Below are positions 24,700 through 32,696 of a stretch of DNA of 64,000 nt, piece by piece. This DNA is from Microtetraspora sp. NBRC 13810 (GTDB lineage Bacteria > Actinomycetota > Actinomycetes > Streptosporangiales > Streptosporangiaceae). Where the stretch lies: assembly GCF_030268685.1 (NCBI RefSeq), contig NZ_BSRQ01000012.1, positions 124,001 to 188,000 on the forward strand. The letters run 5' to 3'. The translations under genes and the position numbers were made by a program. How positions within the stretch are numbered: the stretch's first letter is position 1; each line of letters begins with the position of its first letter. The notes below the pieces were generated by a model, which was given only the letters and a program-made list of their open reading frames with translations, had not been told where the DNA came from and searched no databases.

Positions 24700-24732
24700 G
24701 GGCGGCCCGGGACGTGCCGGCCCGGGCCGCCC
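24700..24732. terminator. Strong bidirectional hairpin between convergent genes
   Basis: GGGCGGCCCGGG (24700-24711) pairs perfectly with CCCGGGCCGCCC (24721-24732) across a nine-base loop, between the stops of the methyltransferase (24640) and the convergent glycosidase (24739). Upstream, 24645-24690 holds three degenerate copies of a 15 to 16-bp unit (CCCCGCGCGGTCCTCG-like). Confidence 0.75.
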
Positions 24733-24738
24733 GCGGTG

Positions 24739-26427
24739 TCAGCGGGTGCGGGGCAGGACCTGGATCGTGTCGCCCACGGGGCGCTCGCCGGTCGCGTCGG
24801 ACGGGCGGTTGACGAGGGCGCCGTTCACCGCCATCGCGGAGGAGCCGCCGCCGTCCAGGTTGAGGGCGTCCACCGCGCCGAGGGACCGCATGAAGGCCGC
24901 GCCCTCGGCGAGCGTGAAGCCCTCGCTGCCGCCGCTGAGCCGGCCGTCCACGGTGACCAGCAGCAACCTGCCCTGCCGGTCGAGACCGGCCATCGTGCGC
25001 GGCTGGCGGTTGTTGGCCCAGGCGAAGCCGAAGGACAGGTCCAGCGGGTCGAGGGTGCCCTCGGTGGCGGCGTCGATCCGGATCCGGCCGTCCCGCACCA
25101 GCGTCGGGGCGGCGCTGACGATGCTGTCGTCCGCGCCCAGCCTGACCCTGCGGCCCTCTTCGTCGCGGATGTCCTCCGTCACGGTGATCTTCTTGCCCAC
25201 CTCGGCGTGCTCGGTGAGCCAGTCGGCCGCCGGGCCGATCCCCTGGAGCACGGTCTGGCCGGCCGCGACGGTGCCGGCCCTGTCGCCGACCGACACGACC
25301 CGGTCCTTGGCGCTCAGCACCACCTGGACGCCGGCGCCGGTCGGCAGCGCGTGCACGTAGTCGTCGGTGAACTTCACCAGGTCGTCGGGCTTCGTGCAGG
25401 TGGTGTCGTGCCGCGGGTCGGCGGTGGGGAGCGCGCCGGGCCGGCCGCAGTTCCGCAGCAGGCCGGGGGTGCGGTTGACGCCCTCGACCGCGTGCTCGGC
25501 GCGGCCGGCGCGGGCGGTGACGGTGGTGCTCAGGTCCGCGATCCGGGTGCGCCGGCCGCCGTCCTGGAGGATCAGCGCCGCCCGCGAACCGACCGCCATC
25601 GAGGTCAGCTCGCCGTCGTAGGCGCCGATGCCCGCCATGGTGCCCTGGACGCCGTCGGCGTCGGAGGTGAGGAAGAAACCGCCGTTGACGCCCACCAGCG
25701 AACCGAGCTTGGCCGCCACCGACGAGGTCGTCTCCCGCTGGGCCACGTTGCCGTCGTGGGTGGCCTCGACCGTGCCGCGGAACCTGCGCGGGTCGATGAC
25801 CGCGACGTTGACGTTCTCCACGTCGGCCGGCTGGTCGGCGTCGTAGCCGGTCCACTCCACGACGTTGCGCAGCCCCGCGGCGGTGATCCGGGCCGCCACG
25901 GATCGGGCCGCGTCCTGGGTCGGGTAGGAGCCGACCCGGACCCGTACGCCCATCAGGCCGCGCGGCGTGTCCGCGTAGTCCGGCCACGGGATCCTCGTCA
26001 CCACCGGCTCGAACCCGGCGCCGCGCAGCCGGTCCGCGGTCTGCGCGGCCCACGCCTCGGTGCCCACCACGGCCCACGCCTGGGCGCCGGTGTACCGCGC
26101 CTTCACCTCGGCCTGCACGGTGACGGTCCACGCGGGCGCGGCGGCGGGGTTCCTGAGGGTCCCGGTGCGCACCTCCACACCCGGGGCGACGGTCCGCGTC
26201 GTCCACTGCGCCGTGGTCCCGCCGGTGGCCGGGGCGGCGGGCTGGGTGGCGGCCGGGGCGGCGGACTGGGCGGCGGACGGGGCCGGCGTGTCCACCGCCG
26301 CGGGTGCGGCCGGCGTGTCCGCGGCGGCCACTCCGGAGACCGACAGCGGCGCCACGGCCGCCAGTACGGCCACGCCGAGCGCGAGCCGGGCACGGGAGCC
26401 GCGACCGCGGCCTGGGCGGTTGTCCAT
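24739..26427 (-). CDS. Secreted phosphodiester glycosidase (NAGPA-like domain) with SPOR-like repeats
   Basis: A 562-residue exported protein. A basic N-terminus and hydrophobic signal segment (RLALGVAVLAAVAPLSVSG) is followed by an Ala/Pro/Thr-rich linker. A SPOR-like module comes next (AWAVVGTEAWAAQTADRLRG, VRVGSYPTQDAARSVAARI), then a C-terminal phosphodiester glycosidase domain (NGGFFLTSDADGVQGTMAGI, GFAWANNRQPRTMAGLDRQG, GAVDALNLDGGGSSAMAVNG). In the related human uncovering enzyme this fold removes GlcNAc from a phosphodiester; bacterial members act on cell-wall or teichoic-acid-like glycophosphates. The SPOR part suggests peptidoglycan targeting. The start at 26427 gives the signal peptide; the longer frame upstream is repeat-rich junk. 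Confidence 0.85.
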   Translation of the reverse strand: MDNRPGRGRGSRARLALGVAVLAAVAPLSVSGVAAADTPAAPAAVDTPAPSAAQSAAPAATQPAAPATGGTTAQWTTRTVAPGVEVRTGTLRNPAAAPAWTVTVQAEVKARYTGAQAWAVVGTEAWAAQTADRLRGAGFEPVVTRIPWPDYADTPRGLMGVRVRVGSYPTQDAARSVAARITAAGLRNVVEWTGYDADQPADVENVNVAVIDPRRFRGTVEATHDGNVAQRETTSSVAAKLGSLVGVNGGFFLTSDADGVQGTMAGIGAYDGELTSMAVGSRAALILQDGGRRTRIADLSTTVTARAGRAEHAVEGVNRTPGLLRNCGRPGALPTADPRHDTTCTKPDDLVKFTDDYVHALPTGAGVQVVLSAKDRVVSVGDRAGTVAAGQTVLQGIGPAADWLTEHAEVGKKITVTEDIRDEEGRRVRLGADDSIVSAAPTLVRDGRIRIDAATEGTLDPLDLSFGFAWANNRQPRTMAGLDRQGRLLLVTVDGRLSGGSEGFTLAEGAAFMRSLGAVDALNLDGGGSSAMAVNGALVNRPSDATGERPVGDTIQVLPRTR

Positions 26428-26577
26428 GACACATCCTTGAGACTCGGTGGATGGCCGGACGGTATGACCGATTCCAGCCAAAATGACCAAGTCGGCAGTC
26501 CAGCGTGCCGAGACGAACGCCGAGGCGGAAGCGAGGGTGCGGCCGTGAACAACGAAATGAACGCTCGGTGGCACGCC

Positions 26578-26730
26578 CCCTCCCGGCGGTCCGCGCCCCG
26601 CCCGCGTCCCTCCCGGCGGGTCCGCGCCCCACCCGCGTCCCTCCCCGCGGGTCCGCGCCCCGCCCGCATCCCTCTCTGCCGGTCCGCGCCCCACCTGCGT
26701 CCCTCCCTGCCGATCGGCGTCCGGCCCGGC
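26578..26730. repeat. Five tandem copies of a 30-31 bp GC-rich unit
   Basis: Consecutive units at 26578-26607, 26608-26638, 26639-26669, 26670-26700 and a degenerate 26701-26730, each starting CCCTCCCGGCGGGTCCGCGC or close and ending CCCGCGT. They fill the middle of the 528-bp gap 26428-26955 between divergent genes. Units share most positions, with scattered substitutions, and there are no spacers, so this is a minisatellite-like array and not CRISPR. Confidence 0.85.
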
Positions 26731-26889
26731 AGGGAGGGGGACCTCGGCATGGGCGGCCACGTCATACGGGATGGGTGGATAGTCCTGGACGCCCGGTTGT
26801 CGTGGCAGGCTTGAGAGCATGATCCGCGGGCGCGGCGGGGGCGGGGGCCACGTCGCCATGGAGGTACGTGACGCCGGCCTGCTCGGAGA

Positions 26890-26920
26890 TTGACCTCAAT
26901 ATTCCTTGAGGTTTTAGGCT
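26890..26920 (+). promoter_or_regulatory. SoxR-type promoter: 20-bp operator inside a 19-bp spacer
   Basis: TTGACC (-35, 26890-26895) and TAGGCT (-10, 26915-26920) are separated by 19 bp. In the spacer lies the inverted repeat ACCTCAA (26893-26899), six bases, TTGAGGT (26906-26912). This is the architecture and half-site sequence of the SoxR box, where the regulator untwists an over-long spacer when oxidised. It drives the ABC transporter gene starting 35 bp downstream. No SoxR gene is in the window. Confidence 0.85.
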
Positions 26921-26955
26921 TCTCGCACTGACGAGGGTGGCGAAGGGGACCGGCC

Positions 26956-28836
26956 ATGAGCATGGAGATGACCGCGTGGCACGCGCTCTACCGGGCGACA
27001 CACGCCCAGGAGCGGCGCAGGCTGTCCCGGGAGACGTTGCGGCGGATCGCCGGGTTCGCCCGGCCGCACCGGCTGATGCTGAGCTGGTTCCTGCTGCTCA
27101 GTGTGGCGATGGCGGGCCTGGCCGTGGTGACGCCGGTGCTCGCGGGCGCGGTGGTGAACGCGATCGTCGCGGGCGACGACCCGGGCGTCGTCGTCCGGCT
27201 GGCGGTGCTGATCGCGGTCATCGCGGTGGCCGAGGCGGGGCTCGGGCTGGTGACCCGCTGGCTGTCGGCGAGCATCGGTGAGGGGCTGATCCTGCACCTG
27301 CGCACCGCCGTCTTCGACCACGTGCAGCGGATGCCGGTCGCCTTCTTCACCAGGACCCGCACCGGCGCCCTGGTCAGCCGCCTGAACAACGACGTGATCG
27401 GCGCCCAGCGGGCGTTCAGCGACACGCTGTCCGGGGTGGCGGGCAACCTGGTGACGCTGCTCCTCACACTGGTCGTGATGATCGGGATCTCCTGGCAGAT
27501 CACCGCGCTGGCGCTGCTCCTGCTGCCGGTGTTCGTGCTGCCCGCCCGGCGGATGGGCACCCGGCTGGCCAGGCTCCAGCGCGAGGCGGCGGACCACAAC
27601 GCGGCGATGGGCACCCGGATGACCGAGCGCTTCTCCGCGCCCGGCGCGACGCTGGTGAAGCTCTTCGGCAGGCCCGCGGAGGAGTCCGCGGAGTTCGCCG
27701 GCCGGGCCGGGCGGGTCAGGGACATCGGGGTGCGCATCGCGATGGCCCAGTCCACCTTCGTCACCGCGCTGACCCTGGTCTCCGCGCTGGCGCTGGCGCT
27801 GGTCTACGGCCTCGGCGGCTTCCACGCGCTGCGCGGGACGCTCGACGCCGGCGCCATCGTCTCGCTCGCGCTGCTGCTGACCCGGCTCTACGCGCCGCTG
27901 ACCGCGCTGGCCGGCGCGCGGGTCGAGGTGATGAGCGCGCTGGTGAGCTTCGAGCGGGTCTTCGAGGTGCTCGACCTCAAGCCGCTGGTGGCGGAGAAGC
28001 CGGACGCCCGCCGGGTGCCCGACGAGCCGGTGTCGCTGGAGTTCGACGAGGTGACCTTCGGCTACCCGGCGGCGGACAAGGTGTCGCTCGCCTCCCTGGA
28101 GGACGTCGCGCAACTCGACGACCGCGGCGGCGTCGACGTGCTGCACCAGGTGTCCTTCCGCGCCGAGGCCGGGCAGATGGTCGCGCTGGTGGGCTCCTCT
28201 GGAGCGGGCAAGTCCACCATCGCCCAGCTCGCCGCCCGGCTGTACGACGCCGACGCGGGAGCCGTACGGCTGGGCGGGGTGGACGTGCGGGACCTCACCG
28301 CCGACTCGATCCGCGAGACGCTCGGCATGGTGACGCAGGACGGCCACCTGTTCCACGAGTCGATCCGGGCCAACCTGCTGCTCGCCCGGCCGGAGGCCAC
28401 CGAGGAGGAGGTGTGGGAGGTGCTGCACAGGGCGCGGCTCGCCACGCTGGTCAGCTCGCTGCCCGACGGGCTGGACACCGTCGTCGGCGAGCGCGGCTAC
28501 CGGCTGTCCGGCGGCGAGCGGCAGCGGCTGACCATCGCCCGGCTGCTGCTGGCCCGTCCCCAGGTGGTGATCCTCGACGAGGCGACCGCGCACCTGGACT
28601 CCACCTCGGAGGCGGCCGTCCAAGAGGCGCTGGGCGAGGCGCTGGCCGGGCGGACGTCGCTGGTGATCGCCCACCGGCTGTCCACCGTGCGGGCCGCCGA
28701 CCTGATCCTGGTGGTGGAGGACGGCCGGGTGGTGGAGCGCGGCACCCACGCCGAGCTCCTCGCCGCCGGCGGCCGTTACCGGGAGCTTCACCACACCCAG
28801 TTCGACCAGCCGGCCGCCGTCGCAGAGGGGGTGTGA
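26956..28836 (+). CDS. ABC exporter half-transporter, predicted SoxR-controlled
   Basis: A 626-residue fused permease-ATPase of the multidrug/lipid exporter type. A six-helix transmembrane domain (about 35-335, with PVAFFTRTRTGALVSRLNND) is followed by a nucleotide-binding domain: Walker A GSSGAGKST, Q-loop VTQDGHLFHES, signature LSGGERQRL, Walker B VVILDEATAH and H-loop IAHRLSTV. An unusual insertion of about 20 residues (SLASLEDVAQLDDRGGVDVL) precedes the NBD core strand. The SoxR-type promoter immediately upstream suggests export of redox-active compounds. I recall that a Streptomyces coelicolor SoxR target is an ABC transporter of this kind. Confidence 0.92.
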   Translation: MSMEMTAWHALYRATHAQERRRLSRETLRRIAGFARPHRLMLSWFLLLSVAMAGLAVVTPVLAGAVVNAIVAGDDPGVVVRLAVLIAVIAVAEAGLGLVTRWLSASIGEGLILHLRTAVFDHVQRMPVAFFTRTRTGALVSRLNNDVIGAQRAFSDTLSGVAGNLVTLLLTLVVMIGISWQITALALLLLPVFVLPARRMGTRLARLQREAADHNAAMGTRMTERFSAPGATLVKLFGRPAEESAEFAGRAGRVRDIGVRIAMAQSTFVTALTLVSALALALVYGLGGFHALRGTLDAGAIVSLALLLTRLYAPLTALAGARVEVMSALVSFERVFEVLDLKPLVAEKPDARRVPDEPVSLEFDEVTFGYPAADKVSLASLEDVAQLDDRGGVDVLHQVSFRAEAGQMVALVGSSGAGKSTIAQLAARLYDADAGAVRLGGVDVRDLTADSIRETLGMVTQDGHLFHESIRANLLLARPEATEEEVWEVLHRARLATLVSSLPDGLDTVVGERGYRLSGGERQRLTIARLLLARPQVVILDEATAHLDSTSEAAVQEALGEALAGRTSLVIAHRLSTVRAADLILVVEDGRVVERGTHAELLAAGGRYRELHHTQFDQPAAVAEGV

Positions 28837-28891
28837 CAGGGCCCCTCACGGCCGGTGACCGGGCCCGCGCGCCGTCCTAGCATCGGAAACC

Positions 28892-29776
28892 ATGAGCGAG
28901 CAGAACGCCGGTGCCGAGCTGCGGGAGTTCCTGCGCACCCGCCGGGCTCGGATCACGCCCGAGCAGGCCGGTCTCCCGCCGCGGCCGGGGATCCGGCGGG
29001 TGCCGGGGCTGAGGCGGGAGGAGGTGGCCCATCTCGCCGGGGTCAGCGTCGACTACTACATCCGGCTGGAGCGCGGGCGCAACGGCGGCGTGTCGGCGTC
29101 CGTCCTGGACGCGGTGGCCCGCGCGCTGCGGCTCAACGCCGTCGAGCGCGACCACCTGTTCGCGCTGGCCAGGCCGGCGAGGACCCGGCCCCGCGCGATG
29201 GCGCCGCAGCGGGTACGGCCCGGCCTGCTGAGCGCGCTGGACACGCTGGCCGACGTGCCCGCCCTGATCCTCGGCCGCCGGATGGACGTCCTGGCGGCCA
29301 ACCACCTGGCCCGCGCCTTCTACACCGACTTCGACGCCCTCCCGGTCCGGGAGCGCAACATGGCGCGGTTCGTCTTCCTCGGCGACCAGGCCCGCGCGCT
29401 CTACGCCGACTGGGCCGCGACCGCGCGCGGCGTCGTCGGCACCCTGCACGTCTACGCGGGGGCCCATCCGCACGATCCGCGGCTGGCCGAGCTGGTCGGC
29501 GAGCTGTCGGTCGCCGACCCGGACTTCCGGCGGTGGTGGGCGGAGCACGACGTGTTCGTCCGGGAGAACGGCACCAAGCACTACCGCCACCCGCTGGTGG
29601 GCGAGCTGACCCTGGGCTACGAGGCGTTCCACCCGGTCGGCGACCCCGACCAGACCTTCGGCCTGCACACCGTGGAACCGGGCTCGCCGTCGGAGAACGC
29701 GCTGCGCGTGCTGGCGAGCTGGACCGCGGACGGCCGGATCGCCAGAAGCGCGGGCGCCCCGCCCTCCGACCGCTGA
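28892..29776 (+). CDS. XRE-family regulator with MmyB-like ligand-binding domain
   Basis: A 294-residue regulator. The N-terminal HTH (about 10-90) has the family hallmark RRVPGLRREEVAHLAGVS and DYYIRLERGR. The C-terminal MmyB-like PAS-type domain (about 110-265, VLAANHLARAFYTDF, HPLVGELTLGYEAF) binds a hydrophobic ligand in characterised relatives. Such genes usually repress a divergent oxidoreductase or transporter; here the upstream neighbour is the SoxR-type ABC exporter on the same strand, 55 bp away, so co-regulation is possible but not evident. Confidence 0.9.
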   Translation: MSEQNAGAELREFLRTRRARITPEQAGLPPRPGIRRVPGLRREEVAHLAGVSVDYYIRLERGRNGGVSASVLDAVARALRLNAVERDHLFALARPARTRPRAMAPQRVRPGLLSALDTLADVPALILGRRMDVLAANHLARAFYTDFDALPVRERNMARFVFLGDQARALYADWAATARGVVGTLHVYAGAHPHDPRLAELVGELSVADPDFRRWWAEHDVFVRENGTKHYRHPLVGELTLGYEAFHPVGDPDQTFGLHTVEPGSPSENALRVLASWTADGRIARSAGAPPSDR

Positions 29777-29811
29777 CCCGCTCCCCACCCCCGACCGGCC
29801 GCCGCCCCGGC

Positions 29812-30354
29812 TCACCGGGCGACGCGCAGCCACAGGTTCGTCGCGTTCGGCGCCTGGGACACGGCGACGGTCTCCAGCCTGATCCTGGTCCCGCCCGGGT
29901 GGTCGAACAGCCGGACGCCGTCGCCGAGCAGCACGGGCACGACGGACACGAAGACCTCGTCGAGCAGGCCCGCTTCGAGGCACTGCCGGGCGACGTCGGC
30001 GCCGAGGACGTTGACGTACCTGTCACCGGCGGCGGCCTTCGCCGCGGCGACCCCGCCGGCCAGGTCGCCGACGAAGGTGACGCCCGGCACCGGGACGTCC
30101 GGCGCGTGGTGGGTGAGCACGAACTGCGGCCCGCTCCACCCCCCGCCGAACGCCTCGCCCTCGCCCGGCCGGCCCTCGTACGGGTCGTCGCCGCGGAAGG
30201 TGCGGTTGCCGACGAGCAGGGCGCCGATCCGCCCGGCGAGCTCGTCCACCTCCTGGTTCGGTCCAAGATGGTCGGCCAGCCAGGACATGTCGCCGCCGTG
30301 CCCGGCGATGAAGCCGTCCAGCGACATGGCGGCCGAATACAGCAACCTGGCCAT
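29812..30354 (-). CDS. Dihydrofolate reductase-like (RibD C-terminal) protein
   Basis: A 180-residue protein of the RibD_C/DHFR-like fold: MARLLYSAAMSLDGFIAGHG at the start, ALLVGNRTFRGDDP, VNVLGADVARQCLEAGLLDE and VLLGDGVRLFD. These are NADPH-binding reductases of unknown substrate, widespread in actinomycetes. The ATG at 30354 has CGGAGG five bases upstream. It follows the ECF sigma-factor gene by 65 bp on the same strand; this sigma/DHFR pairing recurs in actinomycetes, implying the reductase belongs to the sigma factor's response. Confidence 0.87.
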   Translation of the reverse strand: MARLLYSAAMSLDGFIAGHGGDMSWLADHLGPNQEVDELAGRIGALLVGNRTFRGDDPYEGRPGEGEAFGGGWSGPQFVLTHHAPDVPVPGVTFVGDLAGGVAAAKAAAGDRYVNVLGADVARQCLEAGLLDEVFVSVVPVLLGDGVRLFDHPGGTRIRLETVAVSQAPNATNLWLRVAR

Positions 30355-30419
30355 GGGGTACCTCCGTGCGGGGTCGGGTGTCGGCTGACCCCTGTTGGGA
30401 CGGCGGGCGGCCGGGAAAC

Positions 30420-31466
30420 TCATCGGTTCGCCGGCGGCAACGTCATGGGCAGGGCGAACGCCGCGAACAGGCCGGGATCGTGGAAGGCGGTGATCTCCGT
30501 GATGAGGTCGCCGTCGATCCGCGGCACGCTGATCGCGAAGGCCCGGTGGGCGGGCTCGCCGGGCGGCCGGACGTAGACGGCAGCCGCCGGGCGCCCGTTG
30601 GCCCGGGTCGGCGTCATCCGCAGCCGGCCGACGTAGTCCGGCGAGCCGGCGTCCCAGCTGGCGGCCAGCGTCGCCATGACCGCGTCCCGGCCCTGGTACC
30701 ACATCGGGTAGGGCGGCATCGCCGCGCGGACCTCCTCGGCCAGCAGGCCGGCCACCGCGGTGAGGTCGGCGCGCTCCACCGCCTCCATGTACCGCCGCAG
30801 CACCGCCCGCTCCCGCTCGGTGGGCTCCGCCGCCGGCGCCCAGTCCAGGCGGCCCGGCGGCAGGTGCTCCCTGAGCGTGGCGCGGGCCCGCTGCACCGCG
30901 CTGTTGACCGCCGCGACGCTGAGGTCCAGCAGCCCGGCGGTCTGCGCGGCCGGCCAGCCAAGCACGTCGCGCAGGATCAGCGCGGCCCGCTGCCTGGGCG
31001 GCAGGTGCTGGATCGCGGCCAGGAACGCCAGCTCGATCGTCTCCCTGGCGACCACCACGGCGTCCGGTTCCGCGTCCACCGGCCCGGCCGGTTCCCACAG
31101 GCGGTCGGGGAAGGGGTGCAGCCACGGGATGTCGGTCCTGGGCGGCAGCCCGACACCGGGGTCGGACGGCTCCGCGATGTGCTGCGGCAGCACCCGGCGC
31201 GCCCGGCCGTCGAGGAAGTCGAGGCATGCGTTCGTCGCGATCCGGTACAACCAGCCGCGGAACGTCGAACGCCCCTCGAACCCGCGCAGGCCCTTCCAGG
31301 CGCGCAGGAACGTCTCCTGCACTAGATCCTCCGACTCGTCGAACGAGCCCAGCATCCGGTAGCAGTGCACCAGCAACTCCCGCCGGTGCCGCTCGACCAG
31401 GGCGGCGAACGCCGGCTCGTCCCCCGCGCGCGCCGCGGCCACCACGTCGTCGTCACCCGTCCCCAA
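30420..31466 (-). CDS. ECF sigma-70 factor with SnoaL-like C-terminal domain (intact)
   Basis: A 348-residue sigma factor. Region 2 (YRMLGSFDESEDLVQETFLR, FRGWLYRIATNACLDFL) and region 4 ([39 protein letters not shown]) are followed by a SnoaL-like domain (about 220-340, with WYQGRDAVMATLAASW). In such one-piece ECF groups the C-terminal domain replaces a separate anti-sigma factor. The TTG start has GGAGG eight bases upstream. It is the complete counterpart of the two damaged sigma genes of similar type at 5570-6043 and 58061-58450 and heads a two-gene operon with the DHFR-like protein. Confidence 0.92.
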   Translation of the reverse strand: MGTGDDDVVAAARAGDEPAFAALVERHRRELLVHCYRMLGSFDESEDLVQETFLRAWKGLRGFEGRSTFRGWLYRIATNACLDFLDGRARRVLPQHIAEPSDPGVGLPPRTDIPWLHPFPDRLWEPAGPVDAEPDAVVVARETIELAFLAAIQHLPPRQRAALILRDVLGWPAAQTAGLLDLSVAAVNSAVQRARATLREHLPPGRLDWAPAAEPTERERAVLRRYMEAVERADLTAVAGLLAEEVRAAMPPYPMWYQGRDAVMATLAASWDAGSPDYVGRLRMTPTRANGRPAAAVYVRPPGEPAHRAFAISVPRIDGDLITEITAFHDPGLFAAFALPMTLPPANR

Positions 31467-31616
31467 CGGCCCGTCCTCCGTTCCGTCCCCTCACGGCACG
31501 CTACGGCAGGTGGCGAGCGCTCGGTCCCCCGCCCGCCGGTGGCCGGTCCGATGGTGGCCGGTCCGATGGTGGCCCCCGTGGGGGTCGGGGGCCACCGGCT
31601 CGGACGTGCTGAGGGA

Positions 31617-32006
31617 TCAGCAGTTGGGGGCTATGGCATCGATCCGCCTCCCGAAGTTGGTGTCGTACGCCTTGGCGTAGTCGCCGGGGTTGACCGGACG
31701 CTTCTCCTGGGGGTTCCAGTCGATGAAGCAGCCGCGCGCGTTGGCGTAGAACGAGTAGACGTGGTCGTGCAGGTAACTCGGCATGTCGCGGTAACCGGAG
31801 CCGGGGGTCCAGCGCCAGGGAGTGCCGGAGTAGTTGCGGTCGCGCCAGAGGCAGATCTCGCCGGATCCGCAGGCCGCCGCCGCGCGCTTCAGCGCCGCCT
31901 GCTCGGCCGAGTCGCCGGTCACCGCCTGCGCCGGCGCCGCGACCGCGCCGGACAGCGCGATGGCGATCATCGCCGTCGCGATGCGCCCCCGATGGGTGGA
32001 ACTCAC
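31617..32006 (-). CDS. Secreted peptidase-inhibitor family I36 (SMI-like) protein
   Basis: A 129-residue exported protein: signal peptide to about residue 28 (IATAMIAIALSGAVAAPAQA), then a small gamma-crystallin-like domain with Cys residues at CGSGEICLWRDRNYSG, a family I36 hallmark, plus C-terminal ARGCFIDWN and IAPNC. I36 proteins in Streptomyces inhibit metalloproteases outside the cell. The GTG start has AAGGAGG seven bases upstream. Stand-alone gene; the 150-bp gap before it contains a short tandem duplication of GTGGCCGGTCCGATG around 31555. Confidence 0.82.
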   Translation of the reverse strand: MSSTHRGRIATAMIAIALSGAVAAPAQAVTGDSAEQAALKRAAAACGSGEICLWRDRNYSGTPWRWTPGSGYRDMPSYLHDHVYSFYANARGCFIDWNPQEKRPVNPGDYAKAYDTNFGRRIDAIAPNC

Positions 32007-32244
32007 GTTGGGTCCTCCTTGTTAGCTCTGTGTAGAGCCGGACCCCGTGATTGTTACCATTACTTTACGTGTTCATGCCGTCACGCAGAGAAAAGTTGGT
32101 ACGCCGGATGCCCCTCACCCCGCCGAATCGATCCGCCGCACCATGATCCGGCACACCTCGGGCCGCAACTCCCGCCCACCCAAGCAGGGCGACGTTTTCG
32201 CCGTCCTGGGTCCCAGTCCGGTCGAGCGCGGGTGGTGAACACCC

Positions 32245-32490
32245 TTACGGCGATCCGTCGGGCGCCCGTTCGACCGTCTCTCTTCTGGCGTGGTGAACCC
32301 AACGCCAGCCGGTGGAGCAACTGTACGGGGGGCGGACGGCAGGCGACCGGCGGCCGCCGAGCCGATTCTTTCGAAGGCGCGCACGCACTTTCCGTAGGAG
32401 GGCCAGTGGCAGCCAGATCACAAAAGCGCCTAGCAAGGACGCGACGAGATTCAATACGAGCTCGTCGATGTATTCCATGTCCTCCTCCAT
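32245..32490 (-). CDS. Possible small membrane protein (81 residues)
   Basis: The start is taken at ATG 32490 (MEEDMEYIDELVLNLVASLL), with GGAG nearby. One hydrophobic helix (residues about 10-30, NLVASLLGAFVIWLPLALL) is followed by a basic stretch (RKVRARLRKNRLGGRR) and an unstructured tail. It lies in a lower-GC zone (32040-32700) between the I36 gene and the XRE gene. Homologues are not recognised; topology would be N-out or hairpin-less single pass with a cytoplasmic basic tail. Confidence 0.4.
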   Translation of the reverse strand: MEEDMEYIDELVLNLVASLLGAFVIWLPLALLRKVRARLRKNRLGGRRSPAVRPPYSCSTGWRWVHHARRETVERAPDGSP

Positions 32491-32696
32491 CTTGACTCCG
32501 AGGCCAATCGGATTCAGTGTGAAACCTTTTGGCATCGGGAGGCAAGATGGCGGAGATATTCTGGCCGTTTACATGTGAAATCGGAAGATATGCTGCTCGT
32601 CCACATAGGCTTCACTAACGCTTGTCCTGAACTCATCGAATATTCAGCGTCCGGCCTGAAGCAAGGTGAAAGCCGCGACGCAGGTCGAGGGCTTTG

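Noticed and set aside
26578-26730. CRISPR array
   Set aside because: Units are directly adjacent without spacers, are GC-rich and diverge gradually; no cas genes are nearby.
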